From assembly GCA_014218235.1 (NCBI GenBank), contig CM024761.1, positions 93,059,648-93,123,647 of the forward strand: 64,000 nt of DNA, in the 5' to 3' direction. The position numbers were made by a program, and so were the translations under genes. Shown here in pieces: positions 1 through 10,614 of this stretch (the stretch's first letter is position 1; every line of letters begins with the position of its first letter). This DNA is from Colocasia esculenta. Taxonomy: Eukaryota; Streptophyta; Magnoliopsida; Alismatales; Araceae. The notes under the pieces were generated by a model that saw only the letters and a list, made by a program, of their open reading frames with translations, had not been told where the DNA came from and did not search any database.

Positions 1-24
1 GCGGGAAAGCTAGTCATCTCTGCC

Positions 25-572
25 ATGAAGGCGATGCGCATGGTAAACAAGGGTTGTGACGCTTTTCTTGCCAGCGTGGTATTAGTACCAGAGGCTGATG
101 AGTCACCTACTCCTGCAGAGATTGAGGTAGTGCAGGATTTTCTAGACGTCTTTCCTGATGATTTATCTAGATTGCCACTAGATAGAGAGATAGAGTTCAC
201 CATAGAGTTGTTCCGGGCACCTCCCCTATCTCGAAGGCTCCATATCGGATGGCACCTGCGGAGTTAGCCAAGTTGAGGAGGCAGTTGCAAGAGTTGCTAG
301 ATAAGGGATTTATCCGCCCTAGTGTTTCCCCTTGGGGCGCACCTGTATTATTCGTCAAGAAGAAAGACGGGTCACTTAGGTTATGCATTGACTATAGGAA
401 GCTGAACCAAGTGACTGTGAAGAACAGATATCCCTTACCTCGTATTGATGATTTGTTTGACCAGTTGCAAGATGCATCAGTCTTTTTTAAGATTGATTTG
501 CGATCTGGTTATCATCAGTTGAGGATTCGGAGTGAGGATGTGTCCAAGACGGCATTCAGATCCCGTTATTGA
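25..572 (+). pseudogene. pol: Chromovirus pol: protease-RT linker and N-terminal reverse transcriptase
   Basis: The segment encodes the linker before RT and the RT fingers. Readable motifs include KGFIRPSVSPWGAPVLFVKK, LCIDYRKLNQ, NRYPLPRIDDL and KIDLRSGYHQ, which are diagnostic of Ty3/gypsy RT. The reading frame changes near 218-230 through a small indel in a C-rich run: frame 1 carries the linker up to a stop at 265-267, and the frame beginning near 228 carries RT. A TGA at 570-572 interrupts the block just before the conserved HYE segment. RT would copy element RNA to cDNA inside virus-like particles; this copy cannot make a full protein. Confidence 0.93.
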
Positions 573-584
573 CATTATGAGTCT

Positions 585-1352
585 TTGGTTCTTCCTTTCG
601 GATTGACCAACGCCCCTGCAGCGTTCATGGATCTCATGAACAGGGTGTTTAGACCTTATTTAGATAGCTTTGTTGTAGTGTTTATTGATGATGTGCTGGT
701 CTACTCTTCGGATGAGGCCGCACACCGTCAGCATTTGAGGGTAGTATTAGAGGTTCTTCGTGAGCACAAGCTGTATGCTAAGTTCAGCAAGTGCGATTTC
801 TGGTTGCGCGAGGTTCATTTCCTCGGGCATGTTATCTCCGATGCTGGTGTTGCAGTTGATCCAGCAAAGGTTCAGGTAGTCATGGATTGGGAGATTCCCA
901 AGACCCCTTCGGAGATTCGTAGTTTTCGGGGTTTGGCTAGTTACTATCGGCGATTTATTGAGGGATTTTCATCCATCGCCGCCCCATTGACTCAGCTCAC
1001 CAGAAAGGGATGGAAGTTTGTCTGGTCCGAGAAGTGTGAGAGTAGTTTTCAATTGTTGAAGACTAAGCTCACGTCAGCTCCGGTGTTAGTCTTACCGAGC
1101 ATTGTAGAGGGTTTTGCTATCTACACGGATGCGTCTCAGATTGGCTTAGGCTGTGTGCTAATGCAGCAAGGAAGGGTTGTGGCTTATGCTTCTCGTCAGT
1201 TGAAGGAGCATGAGAAGAACTATCTGGATCATGATTTGGAGCTCGCAGTAGTGGTTCATGCACTAAAGATCTGGAGGCACTATCTTTATGGTGTCAGATT
1301 TGAGGTGTTTACCGACCACAAGAGTTTGAAGTATCTTTTCTCCCAAAAATAA
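585..1352 (+). pseudogene. pol: Chromovirus pol: RT active-site half and RNase H
   Basis: The frame is the same as the preceding RT block, separated only by the TGA at 570. It contains LPFGLTNAPAAFMDLMNRVF and the catalytic FIDDVLVYS (the YxDD box in gypsy form). The RT thumb is followed by RNase H with TDAS near residue 178, a Glu in HDLELA and FTDHKSL. RNase H would remove the RNA strand of the RNA-DNA hybrid. The frame ends at a TAA at 1350-1352; a one-base deletion a few bases later moves the continuation into another frame. Family members read on through a conserved basic segment here, so stop plus deletion are lesions. Confidence 0.93.
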
Positions 1353-1384
1353 TTAAACTGAGGCAGAGAAGATGGATTGAGTTC

Positions 1385-1879
1385 GTGAAGGACTATGACA
1401 TCGACCTTCAGTATCACCCTGGGAAGGCGAATGTCGTAGCGGATGCTCTGAGTAGAAAGAGGCCATCTCTCCAGCAGGACTGGAAGATGTTGGAGGATGC
1501 GGCTTGCGCGTTGACTAAGTTAGAGCCATCACTATGCCAGGCTTTTGTAGCTCAGTTATCCCTTAGATCCTCGGTTTTGGATGAGGTGATCGAGCAAATG
1601 AAAGCCGACCCTAGACTTCTAGAGTTAGTGGGCAAGGCAGGCATTGCTCGTGTTGAGGACGGTGTGATTAGATTCCATCACCGTGTTTGTGTCCCTGATT
1701 TGGTAGATGTCCGTGAGCATATGTTAGCGGAGGCTCACAGGTCGAGATTCTCTATTCATCCGGGTAACACTAAGATGTACCAGGATTTGAAGAGGTCCTT
1801 TTGGTGGTCCGGCATGAAGAAGGATGTGGCAGATTATGTATCTAGGTGTTTAGTGTGTCAGCAAGTGAAGGCCGAGTGA
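1385..1879 (+). pseudogene. pol: Chromovirus pol: RNase H tail and integrase zinc-binding region
   Basis: The segment opens with FVKDYDIDLQYHPGKANVVA and DALSRK, the usual end of gypsy RNase H. It then gives the integrase HHCC zinc-binding region: H in EAHRSRFSIHPG and paired cysteines in CLVCQQVKAE, preceded by the WWSGMKKDV motif. A TGA at 1877-1879 interrupts the frame where related elements commonly carry a basic residue, which would fit CGA to TGA. The next block continues in the same frame, so this is a single nonsense change. The domain holds viral DNA ends during integration. Confidence 0.9.
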
Positions 1880-1906
1880 CAGCGACCATCCGGCCTCACG
1901 CAAAGG

Positions 1907-2437
1907 ATGGAGATCCCAGTGTGGAAGTGGGAAGCTGTTACTATGGATTTTGTTTCAGGTTTGCCTCGATGTAGAAGGGGCAATGACTCGATTTGGGTAG
2001 TTGTAGATAGATTCTCGAAGACTGTGCATTTCTTACCTATGAAGAAGAAGCAATCAGTTGAGAGTTTAGCTAGATTGTATGTTAGTAGTGTGGTTAGATT
2101 GCATGGTGTGCCGAAGCCGATCATTTCGGATCGAGATCCGAGATTTACTTCGAGATTGTGGAAGGGTCTTCAGCATGCGTTAGGTTCAGAGCTGAAGCTC
2201 AGTTCGGCGTTTCATCCCCAGACAGATGGACAGTCTGAGAGGACTATCCAGACGCTCGAGGATATGTTGAGAGCGTGTGTACTGGATTGGAAGGATGATT
2301 GGGAGCTTCATCAACCTCTAGTGGAGTTCGCATACAACAACAGCTTTCATGCGAGTATTGGTATGGCTCCATTTGAGGCATTGTATGGAAGGCCTTGCAG
2401 ATCTCCTTTATGTTGGGAGGAGACCGGTGATAGGTAG
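1907..2437 (+). pseudogene. pol: Chromovirus integrase catalytic core
   Basis: This is the RNase H-fold integrase core. The first Asp is in AVTMDFVSGLPR, the second in PIISDRDPRFTS, and the Glu in HPQTDGQSERTIQTLEDML, together giving the DDE triad. It ends in the gypsy motif APFEALYGRPCRSPLCWEE. A TAG at 2435-2437 stops the frame where the family usually has Gln, consistent with CAG to TAG. It is in frame with both neighbouring blocks. The activity would be 3' processing and strand transfer of the cDNA into host chromatin. Confidence 0.93.
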
Positions 2438-2983
2438 CTGATTGGTCCGGAGTTAGTTCAGGAGACATCGGATAAGGTCCAGCTTATCAGGAAGAGGCTT
2501 GTTGCGGCACAGGATAGGCAGAAGAGCTATGCCGACAACAGGAGGAAGGATTTGGAGTTCGAGGTGGGTGAACATGTCTTCTTGAAGATATCACCTACTC
2601 GTGGTGTCGTCAGATTTGACAGGCACAGTAAGCTAAGCCCTAGATTCATTGGCCCATATGAGATTCTCAAACGATTGGGCAGCGTGGCATATGAGCTAGC
2701 TTTACCCCCATCTTTAGCTAGTGTTCATCCCGTTTTCCACGTTTCTATGCTCAGGAAGTATGTCCGAGATCCATCTCATGTGATTAGTCGTGAGCCAGTA
2801 GAGATTCAGCCAGATTTGTCGTATGTGGAGCAACCAGTAGCTATTCTTGACCAGAAGGTTCAGCATCTCCGGAACAAGGGTATTGCATCGGTGAAAGTTC
2901 TATGGCAGAACTTCTCGCGAGAGGAGGCTACTTGGGAGCTTGAGGATGCGATGAAGAAGAAGTATCCCCGTTTGTTTGAGTAG
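2438..2983 (+). pseudogene. pol: Chromovirus integrase C-terminal domain and chromodomain
   Basis: After the TAG the same frame stays open to the natural terminator at 2981-2983. A basic stretch (RRKDLEFEVGEHVFLKISPT) is followed by the GPY/F-like module (LSPRFIGPYEILKRLG, PVFHVSMLRKYV). The last 50 residues are a chromodomain with VKVLWQNFSREEATWELED, ending in YPRLFE. Chromodomains on integrase are known to steer insertion toward heterochromatin marks, which fits the nested heterochromatic setting. Apart from the upstream stops this part looks intact. Confidence 0.92.
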
Positions 2984-3010
2984 TTTCGTTTAAACTTCGA
3001 GGACAAAGTT

Positions 3011-3028
3011 TCTTTAAGGGGGAGAGGG
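3011..3028 (+). other. Polypurine tract of the chromovirus
   Basis: A purine-rich run ending AAGGGGGAGAGGG lies directly before the TG that opens the 3' LTR. This is the expected primer for plus-strand cDNA synthesis. Its position, 28 bases after the pol stop, is normal for the family. Confidence 0.88.
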
Positions 3029-6000
3029 TGTAAGGCCCTCGAATTTGTTGTATTATTTTATTGCATGTAAATAATTCATGTTTGTGTACGCATAGATGTA
3101 CATATCTACGTATGTATTTACTAGCTATACTTATGTGTGCATGTGAATAATTAGTTGTAAATAATGTATGAATTGCATGGTGGTAGTGTGTAAATGATAA
3201 TACATATGTATGGCATGTATATATGTATAAGTTAAGCATGGTTTCTGCATGTTTTGAGTTCTGGCCGAAGGACCCAATTGGCGTCCACATGGATGGACGC
3301 CCATGCTGAGACAGTGTCCACCTCGATGGACGCTAATACTTAAGCCAACGTCCATTGATGTGGACGTTAAGATCTCTGACCTGCATGCATTGCAGACCCC
3401 GAAACTCTGGGGGCAAGCAAGCCCAGCCATTGGGGAGATGTCCCCAACGGCTAGCAAGCCTTCACATCACCTCTCCGGGGTTCCCCAAACCCCTCTCCTT
3501 TAAACCAAACACCTTCTGTACCAGAAAGAGCTCTCTTTGGCTCTTTGCAAAGAGGAGAGAAACCCTAGCTTCTGTGAGAAGAAAACTGAACTTTGCATGC
3601 TCTGATCCGGCAACTTGGAGCGTCACCCGGTGGTTCCTTGCAACTGGAGGCCAGAGTGGACCAAGGAGAAGGCTTCCCCGACCCCAACCTACTGTGGAGA
3701 TCGACTAAGAACCAGGAGGAAGGAAGTTTTGGAGACTTCTTGGGACTGCCCAAGGAGAGCTTCATCAACCTCTTTGATCCCTTTGACGATTTATTTAGAG
3801 GCAAGTACCCCATACATTTTGTCCATGTAGATGTCTAGTAGGGTTTTACTGTTTTTACAGATTTTAAATTGTGTCCTGGATCCTCCTTTTCACCCTGTAT
3901 TTGGAGCTCGGTCTGTGCTCTTGCACAGACAGGAACTTGGCGTCAATACCCTTACGGCCAAGATCTCCATTCTGCGTCAAGCGATCTTGCCGTCCAACCC
4001 CTTGAACGGCCAGAGACTGCCATTAAGTTCTTCAGGACAGAACAGTGAGCTGTTCTCCCTGGTATATGACTATTTTCGATGTGTTTTCGCAATGAGGATA
4101 TAATGTAACTTCTATATATTATGTATACTAGTTAATGCGGTATGTGGGAGAATTATTGAGCATTTTTTTATGGATGGTAGAATTTATTAGCTTATTGGAA
4201 TGCATATGGAAGATATGGCTAGGTATGTTCACCCACTATTCTCATGATCTGTGGAGAATTTGGGTGCCCTAAATTTTATAAACCATGCGTGTATGGGTCA
4301 GTCTGTGCCCTGTAATTTCTGAATTTTTCCCATGCTCCTATGATTTACTGTAAACTTCTGTTTTGGAAAATAGTAAACATGCGTAGGCTTGCAAAATTTA
4401 TAGTAAATGGTGTGTTGTGCATTAAATCTGGGGGAAAATTTTTGAAATGATGTGTATGTTGGGTTCAGGGCTGTGAACTGTTAAACCTGACGTTCATGTT
4501 ATGTTTCATGTTGAATTGAATTTTTAATAGCGTGAAAATGAATCTCTTAATTTCTGTAAATAGCTGATAATTCATAAAAATCTAGAAATTTGCATGTGAG
4601 GTTATAAACCTGTAATCAGAATGTGGTTAAATTTACAGGCCATTGGGATAACTGTGGAATGCATTATGGGATTTCCATACAAAAATATGTAATTAATGCA
4701 TGCCATTATGAAAATGAGTTGAATTGTGCTTTCAACCTGATTACTATAAGTTACAGAATGTGTAATCTTTGTCATCTGTAGTATCATGCTAGGAAAACAG
4801 AGCCATGTGTGAATGAGAGAATGTAAAAGGTGTGTGCGCCATGTGTAAAAATATGTGTAAAAATCGGTATGTGTAATGTGTAAGACTGTTCCAAGTGTGA
4901 TACTGCTTCCATAGAGGGCCGTGGAACCGTACCATGGAAAAGTCCCCATGGGAAGGTTCAATGTGTTAAAATCCTAAGGGCATTAGGATGAAATCCTGGA
5001 GGTGGACAAGTACCACTGGTTAGGGTGGAGACTTGTTCTCTCGGTCTGCGTAGTCCAAGAGTCGTCACTATATTGCCTAGGTGGCGTCTATGGGTATGTG
5101 TTATGTGATGTGTCCTTCTTATGGTGGTTTGGACTATGTGTCACGGCACTAAAGTGTAAAGTGTAAAATATGAAATGTGAAATGTGAATGTGATCATGTG
5201 TAAATTGTGTAGTGTGAATATGTTTAAATGTGCAATGTGTGAAAAGAGAACTATATGAATGGGAAATTGTGAAAACCTGTGGAACCAATATGTGAGACTG
5301 TGAAATTGTAGTCCATGATATGATAATGTGAAATTATGTTACAACAGCAACCTAATTGTGGCTATGAGATTGTTTTATATGTGTAAAAATGCGTAGATCC
5401 ATGCTAGTAGCACTTCTTGCATATGTGTGAACAATTCCATGTCTCGCTGTTATCATGTTGTAGTTTAATTAAGAATGTGGCTCTCATGTGAAGGGTATGA
5501 ATTTCTAATCCATGACAAAAACAGCAACCTTAAAGTGTATACAATGATAGTTTACATATGCAAAAATGTGTAGCAACCATGTTAGGAATGATTACCTTCA
5601 TGTATGTGAGAATCCCATGTTTAGTCGTTTCATGTTATAGTTTAACCTGAAGTGTGGTTTTCATGTGATTGAATAAGTAGAGAGCATGTGATAGGATATT
5701 TATGTTGAATGTCTTAAATCATGTATCATGTGTTTAATTTGTAGAATTACTATTGTAGGTTGTCTCGTTATCAGTGTTCAAGCATGCTATATGTTTTGCC
5801 TTGGAAAGTGAAATGAAAAAATAAACCTACCGTGATATATGCATGTATGATGTGTGTGGAGATTACTTGATTAGTCTTTTAGACTCACTCCTTACTTCGG
5901 CGTACAGGTTTAGTTGGTGACGTCACACCGTTGGAGGAGACAGTGGAGAGTGACTCCGAGCGCGGCGAGTAACTTGGAGGAGACATTGTATGACTTTTGC

Positions 6001-6304
6001 TTTCATAGTATGTATTGAAGCATTGTAATAGAATTATCATGTAATTGTGGACAAACCATGTATTAAATTTTAGCACTTCAATTATGTGGACTTTAGTTCT
6101 TTTAAATTGTTAGTTAAATCATGTATGTTAAATGTGGATGATGAATGAAATGAAGACAGTGGTTCTTTTCTTCCGCTACTCTATAACTATATTTGTGAGT
6201 ATCTCAATCATGTGATAGCATTTGGGTAAATGCCCCACTGTGATAACATTCACTATACCGACGTGGGTTGGTATAACCGTACCGGTATAATGAGGGTCGT
6301 AACA
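3029..6304 (+). repeat. Chromovirus 3' LTR (3276 bp)
   Basis: The LTR opens TGTAAGGCCCTCGAAT and closes GAGGGTCGTAACA. Its limits are supported by the polypurine tract on the left and resumed Sirevirus pol on the right, and by two related minus-strand LTRs at 39094-42388 and 43443-47712. Internal landmarks are a GGCGTCCA/TGGACGCC inverted-repeat cluster at 3280-3371, a TTTAAA box with a pyrimidine-rich leader near 3495, a conserved inverted repeat at 4039-4056 and an ATGTGAAA-rich tract at 5140-5260. Open frames here show no conserved coding signal and are treated as chance. No gene lies between 3029 and 6304. Confidence 0.9.
3280..3371 (+). repeat. GGCGTCCA / TGGACGCC palindrome cluster
   Basis: The arms GGCGTCCA (3280-3287) and TGGACGCC (3294-3301) form a perfect inverted repeat with a 6-base spacer. 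Further copies such as TGGACGC, ACGTCCA and TGGACGT follow to about 3371. Equivalent clusters occur at 42056-42109 and 46503-46556 in the related minus-strand LTRs, so the arrangement is a family trait. Function is unknown; enhancer-like protein binding is one possibility. Confidence 0.7.
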
Positions 6305-6783
6305 TCTTGAAAGGTAAGAAACCCAGTATTGGGTACTTCAAGATCTTTGGCTCCAAAGTTTTTATCCATAACAATGACAATGTTGATTTAGATTAATTTG
6401 AAGCTAAAAGTGATCCATGTATTTTTCTCAGATACTCAAAACACTCTAGAGCTTATAGAGTGTATAACAATAAAAATAGAACTGCGGAAGAGACTCCACA
6501 TGTTATTTTTGATGAGTATCATGCAAAAACTAAAAAATCAAATGTTTTTAGGTATGATGATGATGAAGGAAAAATACTTGATGATCAAGATGAAAAGCCA
6601 CTGTCGACAGACCATGAAGAGGCTGTCGACAGGCCTGAAGAAAATCCACAAGATCTAATTATTGAAGAACAACCTCCCAAGAATAAATTCCTCAAGAGCA
6701 ATATCCTCAAGACCAAGACCAACCAGGTCCTTCAACAATTAGAAATGTCAGGTACTCAAAAGATCACCCACTTGATAATGTAA
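6305..6783 (+). pseudogene. pol: Sirevirus pol: integrase C-terminal region and linker
   Basis: The first bases read as the copia integrase tail (GKKPSIGYFKIFGSKVFI, then an SDPCIFLRYSKHSRAYRVYN-like segment), which normally follows the integrase core. The rest is the acidic, low-conservation linker before RT. The integrase core itself was separated by the chromovirus insertion immediately left of 6305. A stop near 6391 and a frame change before 6460 break the frame. Two CTGTCGACAG palindromes (6601-6610 and 6623-6632) lie inside this coding linker. Confidence 0.8.
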
Positions 6784-7744
6784 TTGGAAATGTAAATGAT
6801 AGAGTTCACACTAGGTCTCTTTTTAGACACATTGTTGAACAAGATCATTTAGCATTTGTCTCTCAAGTGGAACATAAAAATGTTGAAGAGGCTCTAAAAG
6901 AAAACTCTTGGATAGATGCCATGCATGAAGAACTTGGGCAATTTGAAAGAAATAATGTTTGGAGCTTAGTTTCTAGGACCCCTAAAATTTCTGTAATTGG
7001 AACAAGATGGGTATTTTAGAATAAGCTAAATGAAGAGGGTAAAGTGGTGAGAAATAAAGATAGACTGGTAGCAAATGGATATAATCAAGAATTTGGGATA
7101 GATGTTGAAGAATCCTTTGCACCTGTAGCTAGGCTTGAGGCTGTTAGAATTCTATTAGCATATGCATGCCCAAACAAGTTCAAACTTTTTAAAATGGATG
7201 TTAAAACCGCCTTCTTGAATGGCTGCATCAAAGAAGAAGTCTATGTTTCTCAACCACCTGGATTTGAAAATCATGCTAAGCTTAACCATGTCTATAAATT
7301 GCACAAAGCTCTCCATGGTTTGAAACAGACACCCCGAGCTTGGTACGACAGGCTGAGCAATTTCTTGGTGAGTAAAAACTACTCCTGAGGTAAAGTGGAC
7401 CAAACACTCGTCACTAAATGTGTTCGCAATCACATAATTGTTGTTCAAGTCTATGTGGACGACATTATTTTTGGTTTCACTAACCCCTCACTGTGTGAAG
7501 AGTTCTCAAAACATATGCACAGTGAATTTGAGATGAGTTTAATGGGGGAGCTTCAATTTTTTCTTGGCTTGTAGGTAAAAAAATATGAAGATGGCTTCTT
7601 CATCAATCAAGAAAAATATGTCAAGGAGCTACTGAAAAGATTTTAGTTTGATCAAGCCAAGCCAGCCTCTACACCAATGAGCACAAGTGTAAAACTGGAA
7701 ATGATGAGAAAGGTAAAACGGTAGATGCAAAGCAATTCCGAGGT
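6784..7744 (+). pseudogene. pol: Sirevirus reverse transcriptase
   Basis: Copia RT motifs appear in order: WIDAMHEELGQFERNNVW, GTRWVF, RLVANGYNQEFGIDVEESFA, LFKMDVKTAFLNGCIKEEVY, LHGLKQTPRAWYDRLSNFLV, VYVDDIIFGFTNPSLCEEFS, and MGELQFFLGL. The YVDD active site near 7453 is intact. In-frame stops occur near 7017, 7386, 7572 and 7645, with a frame change near 7700-7745. Several stops are where relatives have Gln or Arg, consistent with C-to-T decay. The wording around YVDDIIFG is typical of Sirevirus/Maximus RT. Confidence 0.88.
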
Positions 7745-8395
7745 ATGATTGGCTCACTCCTTTACCTTACTGCAAGTAGGCTGGACATACAATTCAGTGT
7801 TTGTCTTTGTGCTAGATACCAATCTAGTCTAAAGGAAAGCCATTTGGTTGTCGTCAAAAGGATTTTCCGATATCTCTTAGGTACACATGATTTGGGTTTA
7901 TGGTATCCAGCAGGTAGCAACTTTGATTTGGTTTCATATTCTGATGCTGATTATGCTAGATGTATAATTGATAGAAAAAGCACTAGTGGGTACTGTCAAT
8001 TTCTAGTGGGTTGCATGGTTTCGTGGGCATCCAAGAAGCAACACTCGGTTGCACTCTCCACTGCAGAAGTAGAATATGTTGCTGCTGGGAGTTGTGCGGC
8101 TCAAGTGTTGTGGATTAAAAGTCAATTGTGTGACTACAACATTGACATTGGATGCCCACCTATCTTATGTGACAATACTAGTGCTATCAATCTTTCCAAG
8201 AACCCAATTCAACATTCAAGAATAAAACACATAGAAATGAAACATCACTTTTTGAGAGATGAGGTAGCCAACAAGTCCTTGGAGCTTAGCTTCATACCCA
8301 CTAAAAAACAATTGGCAGATATCTTCACCAAACCCTTGTCTGAAGATAGGTTCACATCATTGAGAAGAGAATTGGGCTTATGCAAAATGCAATGA
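7745..8395 (+). pseudogene. pol: Sirevirus RNase H and pol C-terminus
   Basis: This open segment of 216 residues starts in the RT connection (MIGSLLYLTASRLDIQFSVC) and continues into RNase H. Acidic motifs are YSDADYA, STAEVEYVAAGS (relatives usually have AEAEY) and LCDNTSAINLSKNP. It ends with the conserved LADIFTKPL and a natural stop at 8393-8395. It is the least damaged part of pol in this element. The normal role is degradation of template RNA during cDNA synthesis. Confidence 0.9.
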
Positions 8396-8899
8396 AACTA
8401 ATACCAAAATTTAAAGTAAATGATCTTTGTGCGTAATGACTATGTGGTATATCAAATGGTGACATGTGGAAGAACAAGTCAAGCTTGTTCGGAAACTATC
8501 ATTATGTGTGAGGAAACATCCTCTGACAAGTATCCATAGTCAATTTGCACATAAAAGTCATCAACTTAAAATGAGGTATTTAGTTTCTTTCAGTTTTTGC
8601 TCATTTATTTTTGAAATAGAATGAACTTCTGTGCTCATATGCTTATGAATGTCTCTTCTTTATGTAAATGCTTGCCATGGATGTGAAAAACATTGCTTGA
8701 ATTACTTGAAATGATTGAATATGTTTTACACACATGCACACACTATGGGGGAGCAAGTCTAGTTAGGTTGAGTGAAATTCATGAGAGACATCATTCATAC
8801 TCATTGTGTCATTATTTATCAAAATCTTGGTCTTCATGTCACTCAATTCAATGCCTCAAAACTCATTTTCCAAGTACCCGCTGACAGCCAGAACACCAG

Positions 8900-9033
8900 C
8901 TGTCGACAGATTCCCTCATACAGAACCACATTTCTTCGGTGAAACAATAGCTGTCGACAGCCCCTTGTTCAGCTGTCGACATATGGGTTCTTCCAGAACA
9001 CCAGTTCTTCTGTTTCTCAGTAGTTGTCGACAG
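8900..9033 (+). repeat. CTGTCGACAG palindrome cluster in the Sirevirus spacer
   Basis: Perfect or near-perfect CTGTCGACAG units lie at 8900, 8951 and 8973 (last base changed) and TTGTCGACAG at 9024. They are separated by unrelated sequence with recurring CCAGAACACCAG wording. Similar clusters occur in the LTR of this element (43263-43428) and in element F. Confidence 0.75.
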
Positions 9034-10203
9034 ACACATTCTTTCTCTCTACAGATGTCCTTCAATTGTGAAATCTTCAATGTTTCTTAGAAATTCTTCA
9101 TGAGTATGTTCATTACTTTTGTGCAAGGGGAGAATTTGGACTTATTGTTCATTACAACCTTTCATACTCAGATAGTATCAAAGACATTGTCTTAATCACA
9201 ATGATTTTGATATAATATTTTGTGCTTGAGTATAGGTTATGTCATCTAGAAAACATTGAACAAATCTAATGGCTTTAACCTAACTCACATGAATAACTCC
9301 CTTGTGGATGATCATGTTTCTAAATGGATTGACAAGTAAGAAGGTTATTGAACTTAATATTTTTACATTGGCCTTTGACCTTACATAACCCTTTGAACTT
9401 GATTTTCATTTTTAAATAAAAAAAAGGAGAAAAGCTACCTATTTCTAAACTCAAAAGTTCAAAGAAAATTAGATGAAATCGGATAACGGCAGAGCAATGC
9501 TAAGCATCACTGAGTAACCGGGGACATGGGCATCACAAATGTCTGTCTTCGCGTCAAAAAGTCCTTTCATTATATCTGCACAATGGTATGATGGCCATTA
9601 ACACTAAGTAACTGGGTGTACAGGCATCACAAATATGTACCTTCACGTCAAACGGTGAAAATGATCCTAGTTACCACTTTTCCCACTTTACCTTGATAAA
9701 AGAAATTGTTCAATGCTAGAAATAGAGTGAATCCTCCATGATTTAAAATCAAGGGCAATGGGTTGTCTATTGTCAATTGTTCATGTAGACATTGCCTTCA
9801 TTTACCAACTGAACATCACCCACTAAGGTATATGATTTTCTTCAATGGTTTTATTCAAAGGGGTTATCTTAGTTTCATATGTTTTTGAACGGTGTCTTCT
9901 AAATGCCATAACTTAAGATTCTCAGAGTATTATCTCTTAACCATTGTAGAATTTTTATGTGTCTTTATACTTGTGTTTATGACACTTTGTAATGGGTACA
10001 AACCTATTCTCAACCTTAAAATCCCATTTGAACACTCATTCTCCACTTCAATTCCTCAAAATTCTGTTCTGGGACAAAACTGCTCAGTAGCTGTCGATAG
10101 ATGACTGGGCGCCTGTAGACAGCCGCTTTTCTGGGCGGTTCAGAAGCCCAACTAGCGCCCCTTTTGGCCGGATTTTGTGGGCCCCCCCTTTCTTCAAACT
10201 TCC

Positions 10204-10396
10204 TTTAAATACATCCAACGAGGGAAAAACACATCTTCCCCCTCTCACCTTCCTCCAAAAGGTGTTCTCCTTCCTCTCTCAACCCTAGAACTCCTTCCAG
10301 GGTGCCAAAAACCCAGATTTCATCTCTTCCTGCTTGCTCTTTCTCCTGTCTTCCTTCTCTTCCAGGGTCATCTCTATCTCGTGTCTCTTCTTCTTC
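10204..10396 (+). promoter_or_regulatory. Promoter-like sequence before the post-pol ORF
   Basis: A TATA-like TTTAAATAC at 10204-10212 is followed by a long pyrimidine-rich leader (CTTCC and CTCTT runs) containing AACCCTAGAA, then the ATG at 10397. This layout resembles a plant core promoter and 5' leader. It may instead be the region around a splice acceptor for a subgenomic message. The call rests on composition only. Confidence 0.4.
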
Positions 10397-10614
10397 ATGG
10401 CTCCCAAGGGCAAACGTCTCATCCCTCGTCGGTGTCCTGCCTCTTCCGAAGTTGGTGAAGGTTCCAGGGCAGTAGATGAGCGCCGGAGCAAACATCGGGA
10501 CGACCGTCTTCTAGAGCTTGTCGTTCCCCAGGGTTTACACCTCACCAGGGTCCAGGGTACTTACACTAAATTCATCCAACCATGGTATGTAGACTTCGTG
10601 TCCCTGGAAGACAT
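10397..10614 (+). pseudogene. Sirevirus post-pol ORF (env-like position), 5' part
   Basis: The ATG at 10397 opens a basic N-terminus (MAPKGKRLIPRR) followed by about 50 residues, including FIQPWYVDF, before element B interrupts it. An upstream in-frame ATG at 10334 would add a hydrophobic 21-residue leader, but the ATG at 10397 follows the leader-like tract better. The frame continues exactly at 20039 when B and one target copy are disregarded. The complete ORF resembles the family known as putative plant transposon protein (Transposase_32-like), and it occupies the place of the env-like ORF of some Sireviruses. Its function is not established. Confidence 0.7.

Larger units (their letters stand above)
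1..6304 (+). mobile_element. Chromovirus (Ty3/gypsy), 3' part
   Basis: This is a Ty3/gypsy LTR retrotransposon whose 5' end lies before the window. Domains run RT, RNase H, zinc-binding region, integrase core and a C-terminal chromodomain, followed by a polypurine tract and a long 3' LTR. The domain order and chromodomain place it among plant chromoviruses; the long LTR suggests a Tekay/Del-type lineage, which is an inference. It is inserted in the integrase region of a Sirevirus, whose pol resumes at 6305. The five bases after the LTR are TCTTG, so the same five should precede its missing 5' LTR. The pol frame has one indel near 222, one stop plus indel near 1352, and three other stops, so it is a dead but recognisable copy. 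Confidence 0.93.
8396..10396 (+). other. Non-coding spacer between Sirevirus pol and the downstream ORF
   Basis: No convincing coding sequence is visible in these 2 kb. The spacer contains a cluster of TGTCGACA palindromes (8900-9033), a degenerate pair at 10091-10122 and, from about 10200, a promoter-like stretch leading to the next ORF. Elements of this class with an extra ORF after pol usually have such a spacer. A repeated segment with ACTGAGTAACCGGG / ACTAAGTAACTGGG wording (about 9500-9660) suggests a small internal duplication. Confidence 0.6.

Noticed and set aside
4039..4056. AGAACA...TGTTCT as a steroid hormone response element
   Set aside because: The spacing is six rather than three and plants lack such receptors; only its conservation as an inverted repeat is reported.
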